In this document: positions 61,039 to 64,000 of the stretch, one piece after another
Layout: each line of letters begins with the position of its first letter
Numbering within the stretch: the first letter of the stretch is position 1
Origin: Paenibacillus baekrokdamisoli
Lineage (GTDB): Bacteria > Bacillota > Bacilli > Paenibacillales > Paenibacillaceae
Direction of reading: 5' to 3'
Assembly (NCBI RefSeq): GCF_003945345.1
Contig: NZ_AP019308.1
Coordinates: 2,046,001-2,110,000 of the forward strand
Length of the DNA: 64,000 nt
Translations under genes and position numbers: made by a program
Notes under the pieces: model-generated
Databases searched by the model: none
What the model was told of the DNA's origin: nothing
The model's input: the letters and a program-made list of their open reading frames with translations, nothing else

Positions 61039-62139
61039 TTGCTGCAATTCAAAAAACGTCTGCTATCGGATGAGAAATACGAGGCTTGCGCGGTATTCGA
61101 CGTCAACGGGGACGGAATTCCGGATATCATAAGCGGAGCTTACTGGTATGAGGGGCCCGATTATAAGAAACGTCACTTCATTTGCGAGATCGAAGCTATA
61201 TCCGGTTATCACGACGATTTCAGCGATTACCCGATGGACGTTGACGGCGATGGAAATTTGGATATCCTTACTGGGGCATGGTGGGGTGAGACGCTGCGCT
61301 GGCGCAAAAATCCGGGCGGTGACCACCAAAACTGGGAAACGTTCGATATCGATTTCTGCGGAAGCATCGAGACCATTCGGTTCTTTGACATCGACGGTTG
61401 CGGCGTTCCGGAGATCTTCCCGAACACACCCGGTGCTCCGCAAGCTTTCTATAAGTTGATCCGGGATGAACAAGGCAAAGGAACTTCACAGTTCCGCAAA
61501 GTTCCCATCGGTACCGAAACGAGCGGGCACGGCATGGGATTCGTCGACATTAACGGCAATGGCCGTATGGACATCGTCCTTTGCGATGGTTGGTTGGAAC
61601 AGCCTGAAGATCCTTTCCAAACCCCATGGACGTTTCACCGGGAATTTTCGCTCGGTTCGGCCAGCGTTCCAATCCTTGGGTTTGACGTCACAGGAAATGG
61701 TCTGATGGATCTGATCGTCGGCCAAGCGCATGATTACGGCTTGCATTGGTATGAACAAGGCATTGACGAAGATGGTTCACGCACATGGACCAAACACCTC
61801 ATCGACGACTCCGCTTCGCAATTCCACGACTTGTGGCTGGTGGATCTCGATCTTGACGGGGAAATCGAGCTGATCACGGGCAAGCGTTACCGCGCGCATA
61901 ACGACGGGGATCCCGGTGCTCACGATCCTATCGGAATTTACTATTACAAGATCGATGGCGGCCGCTTCGAGAAACACGTCATCGACTTCGGTCCGGCAGG
62001 CGAAGCGTCTGGCGCAGGCATCTATTTCTGGGTGCAGGATCTGACCGGTAATGGATACCCGGATATCGTCGCTCCCGGCAAAGACGGACTCTATTTATTC
62101 GAAAATTTGGGATTAAGGAAGGATGCGGACAATGAGTAA
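61039..62139 (+). CDS. FG-GAP/VCBS repeat protein without signal peptide
   Basis: About 366 residues from TTG 61039 (GGAGAGG nine bases upstream; ATG 61021 is the alternative). At least seven beta-propeller-like repeats carry calcium-loop patterns: FDVNGDGIPDII, MDVDGDGNLDIL, FDIDGCGVPEIF, VDINGNGRMDIV, FDVTGNGLMDLI, VDLDLDGEIELI and QDLTGNGYPDIV. Such repeats usually occur in secreted or surface proteins; here no signal peptide or anchor is visible, so it is either cytosolic or exported by an unknown route. It is translationally coupled to the oxidoreductase gene (ATGAGTAA overlap). It may bind a carbohydrate; function unknown. Confidence 0.82.
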   Translation: MLQFKKRLLSDEKYEACAVFDVNGDGIPDIISGAYWYEGPDYKKRHFICEIEAISGYHDDFSDYPMDVDGDGNLDILTGAWWGETLRWRKNPGGDHQNWETFDIDFCGSIETIRFFDIDGCGVPEIFPNTPGAPQAFYKLIRDEQGKGTSQFRKVPIGTETSGHGMGFVDINGNGRMDIVLCDGWLEQPEDPFQTPWTFHREFSLGSASVPILGFDVTGNGLMDLIVGQAHDYGLHWYEQGIDEDGSRTWTKHLIDDSASQFHDLWLVDLDLDGEIELITGKRYRAHNDGDPGAHDPIGIYYYKIDGGRFEKHVIDFGPAGEASGAGIYFWVQDLTGNGYPDIVAPGKDGLYLFENLGLRKDADNE

Positions 62140-63193
62140 ATTGCGAATTGGATTCGTAGGCGTAGGCGGAATGGGACAGATGGCGCACTTAAGTAATTAC
62201 ACGGTGCTGCGCGATTTATGCGAAGTGGTCGCATTGGCAGAACCGCGTCCAAAATGGGCACAATTGATTGCAAATCGCTACGGCGTTCCCGAAGTCTACG
62301 AGAATCACCTACAGCTTCTTAAGCAAGCCAAAGTCGACGCGATCGTCGCGCCGCAGCCTTATCGTAACCACGCCTCTCTTATTCCGGATATTCTTCGCGC
62401 GGGAATTCCGGTATTCACCGAGAAACCGCTGAGCCTTACCGTTGAAGCCGGACGCGAGCTTGCACGGATCAGTGAAGAGACGGGTACGCTTCATATGGTC
62501 GGTTATCACAAACGATCGGACCCGGCTATGGAACGCGCCAAGGAAATTATCGAGGAATGGAAAGCTAGCGGAGATTACGGCAAGCTGCGCTATATTCGCA
62601 TGACTATGCCGCCTGGTGACTGGATTACTGGAGCGGATATGCCGCTCACTACGGACGAAGCTTATCCCCCTATTGAACTTGAAGCGGGTCCCTCTGATTA
62701 CACCGACAGTCAGACTGCAGAATTGGATTCGTTCGTTAATTACTACATCCATCAAGTCAATGCGATCCGGTTCTTCCTCGGGGAAAATTACCATCTGACT
62801 TTCTCCGATCGCAATGGCATTATTCTGAACGGGGAAAGCGACAGCGGAGTCACTGTTACACTCGAGATGGCTTCTTACACGACGTCGACAGAATGGCACG
62901 AGAGCATTTCGGCTGCATTCGAGCATGGCTTCGTTAAAGTGGATTTGCCGGCTCCATTAGTACGCCAAATTGCAGGTAAGCTGACCGTGTACAAAGACAA
63001 TCCGACAATCGGCAAGCCAGAAATCGTTCTGCCGATTATGCCTAACGTTTCGGCCATGCGCAACCAAGCCAAAAACTTCATTGCCGCCGTCCGCGGCGAA
63101 CGGCCCGCTCCTTGCGCATCGCGCGAAGCTCTTGAAGATCTGATTTTCGCCAAATCTTATATTGATTATAGAAACCACCAGTTTTCCGAATAA
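62132..63193 (+). CDS. Gfo/Idh/MocA-family oxidoreductase
   Basis: About 353 residues from ATG 62132 (MSKLRIGFVGVGGMG; AAGGAAGG nine bases upstream; eight-base overlap with the FG-GAP gene). The Rossmann domain has GFVGVGGMGQ, and the EKP motif is VFTEKPLSLTVEAG near residue 100. The C-terminal half has NYYIHQVNAIRFFLGENY, which holds the catalytic-type His. It oxidises a sugar or polyol with NAD(P). With the GH4 enzyme next to it, it probably handles an oxidised glycoside or its product. Confidence 0.9.
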   Translation: MSKLRIGFVGVGGMGQMAHLSNYTVLRDLCEVVALAEPRPKWAQLIANRYGVPEVYENHLQLLKQAKVDAIVAPQPYRNHASLIPDILRAGIPVFTEKPLSLTVEAGRELARISEETGTLHMVGYHKRSDPAMERAKEIIEEWKASGDYGKLRYIRMTMPPGDWITGADMPLTTDEAYPPIELEAGPSDYTDSQTAELDSFVNYYIHQVNAIRFFLGENYHLTFSDRNGIILNGESDSGVTVTLEMASYTTSTEWHESISAAFEHGFVKVDLPAPLVRQIAGKLTVYKDNPTIGKPEIVLPIMPNVSAMRNQAKNFIAAVRGERPAPCASREALEDLIFAKSYIDYRNHQFSE

Positions 63194-63211
63194 ACCATTG
63201 GAGGGATGAAA

Positions 63212-64000
63212 TTGAGAAGGATCGCGATTATCGGAGCAGGAAGTATCGTATTCTGCAAAACGCTGATGCTGGATATCATGGCCACCAAGGATCTGGAAGA
63301 TACAGAATTCGTTCTTATGGCGCCCTCGACGGGTAAGACCTCACAGGTCAAAGCGTTCGCTGACAGAGTCATCAAGGAGAACCACCTAAAATCCAAAGTT
63401 ACGATCACAACCGATAGGCGGGTAGCACTACGTGGTGCTAACTACGTCATTACCTCCTTTCAGGTAGGCGGCGTTTCGGCGTTCGAACTGGATTACAAAA
63501 TCCCGATGAAATACGGCGTCGATCAATGCATCGGCGATACGCTTGGACCCGGCGGAGTATTCCGCGCCCTGCGCAGCATTCCGGTCATTCTGGAAGTCGC
63601 GAAAGATATGGAAGAGTTATGCCCGAATGCAACGTTACTTAACTATGTAAATCCGATGGCTATGATCTGTTGGGCACTCGGCGAGACGAACGTCAAGTAT
63701 GTCGGCTTGTGCCATGGTGTTCAAACGACGCTCGATCTTATAGCAGGCTATACCGGCGTATCCAAACAGGAAATCGACTATATCTCTGCTGGGATCAATC
63801 ACATGGGTTGGTTTACCGAGCTTTCCCATAAGGGCGTAGATTTGTATCCGTTACTTAGGGAGAAGTTCGAGCAGCCCGAGTTCTACGTGAACGAGAAAGT
63901 CCGAGGTGAAGTGTTCCGTCATTTTGGTTATTTCATGACTGAATCGACGGGCCATCTATCCGAGTATGTACCATGGTTCCGTAAAAATCAGAAGGCACTC
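63212..64000 (+). CDS. GH4-family glycosidase (MelA-like), cut by the window end
   Basis: The first about 263 residues of a longer gene. I take TTG at 63212 because GGAGGG lies six bases upstream; ATG 63206 touches the site. It shows the NAD loop IIGAGSIVFCKTLMLDI, then DTLGPGGVFRALRSIP, NYVNPMAMICWAL, LCHGVQTTLDLIAG, GINHMGWF and FGYFMTESTGHLSEY, which match alpha-galactosidase MelA closely. The reaction is NAD- and Mn-dependent glycoside cleavage by elimination. Where relatives have an acidic LMDID at the NAD ribose site, this reads LMAPSTG. Alpha-galactosidase or alpha-glucuronidase type cannot be separated here. Confidence 0.88.
   Translation, partial: MRRIAIIGAGSIVFCKTLMLDIMATKDLEDTEFVLMAPSTGKTSQVKAFADRVIKENHLKSKVTITTDRRVALRGANYVITSFQVGGVSAFELDYKIPMKYGVDQCIGDTLGPGGVFRALRSIPVILEVAKDMEELCPNATLLNYVNPMAMICWALGETNVKYVGLCHGVQTTLDLIAGYTGVSKQEIDYISAGINHMGWFTELSHKGVDLYPLLREKFEQPEFYVNEKVRGEVFRHFGYFMTESTGHLSEYVPWFRKNQKAL

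Noticed and set aside
62309..62926. A 205-codon open frame antisense to the Gfo/Idh/MocA gene at 62132
   Set aside because: The sense frame has clear family motifs and a ribosome binding site; the antisense frame has neither and no recognisable fold.

Overview
The window most resembles a chromosome segment from Paenibacillus or a close relative (Bacillota, Paenibacillaceae). The evidence is strong purine-rich Shine-Dalgarno sequences, frequent GTG and TTG starts, many rho-independent terminators, LplB/LplC-type sugar ABC transporters without a local ATPase, YesN/YesM-type two-component pairs, and CcpA-like cre sites. I found no rRNA, tRNA, CRISPR array, intact insertion sequence or phage module. 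Genus assignment is inference from gene content.

Layout. (A) 249-16253, all minus strand: a 13-gene carbohydrate-type regulon. A response regulator and histidine kinase precede two permeases and a lipoprotein binding protein. Then come a TIM-barrel-like protein, a phosphotriesterase-family hydrolase, two amidohydrolases, an arabinose/fucose isomerase-like enzyme, an M24-fold protein, an ASRT-family small protein and an SGNH hydrolase. The substrate is unknown. (B) 16362-32615: ordinary accessory genes on both strands (acetyltransferase, amidase, NlpC/P60 endopeptidase, Na+/H+ antiporter, Cupin_5 protein, exonuclease, Rieske/FAD oxidoreductase, azoreductase with an Rrf2 regulator, metallophosphoesterase, CoiA-like protein, luciferase-like monooxygenase, thioredoxin-fold protein, old-yellow-enzyme reductase). 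(C) 32616-33135: a decayed patch with the C-terminal end of a sugar-binding protein gene and a T-box-like terminator hairpin with no gene after it. (D) 33176-44317: a second transport regulon with its own two-component pair, feeding a GH13_18 phosphorylase (possibly sucrose 6F-phosphate phosphorylase), a PfkB kinase, an esterase and a Nif3-like protein. (E) 44717-47490: a GHL10-type glycoside hydrolase with stalk repeats, and an AT-rich antibiotic kinase-like gene. (F) 47656-57665: a minus-strand cluster of one canonical Cys-type sulfatase, two sulfatase-fold proteins with Thr in place of the formylglycine Cys, an APS kinase, three Gfo/Idh/MocA oxidoreductases, a sugar isomerase/epimerase and an AraC regulator, with a near-perfect cre site in front of the first gene. 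(G) 57925-59840: a cupin and a PRPP synthetase with an unusual repeated leader. (H) 60028-64000: an AraC regulator divergent from a cytosolic-looking FG-GAP/VCBS protein, a Gfo/Idh/MocA oxidoreductase and a GH4 glycosidase that runs off the window.

How it fits together. Regions A, D, F and H look like separate scavenging modules: sense a glycan or glycoside outside, import it with a binding-protein transporter, then process it in the cytosol. The least conventional are F (Thr-type sulfatase-fold enzymes plus APS kinase) and A (several enzyme folds in which expected metal ligands are missing). The prs leader at 58792-58886, with one inverted repeat able to pair with either of two copies of the same sequence, is the most suggestive non-coding signal.

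Bases 1-248 hold no supportable gene. Gaps over 300 bases (18885-19245, 23977-24371, 44318-44716, 58540-58892) are described by the hairpin and leader features placed in them; the rest of those gaps shows nothing I can name.
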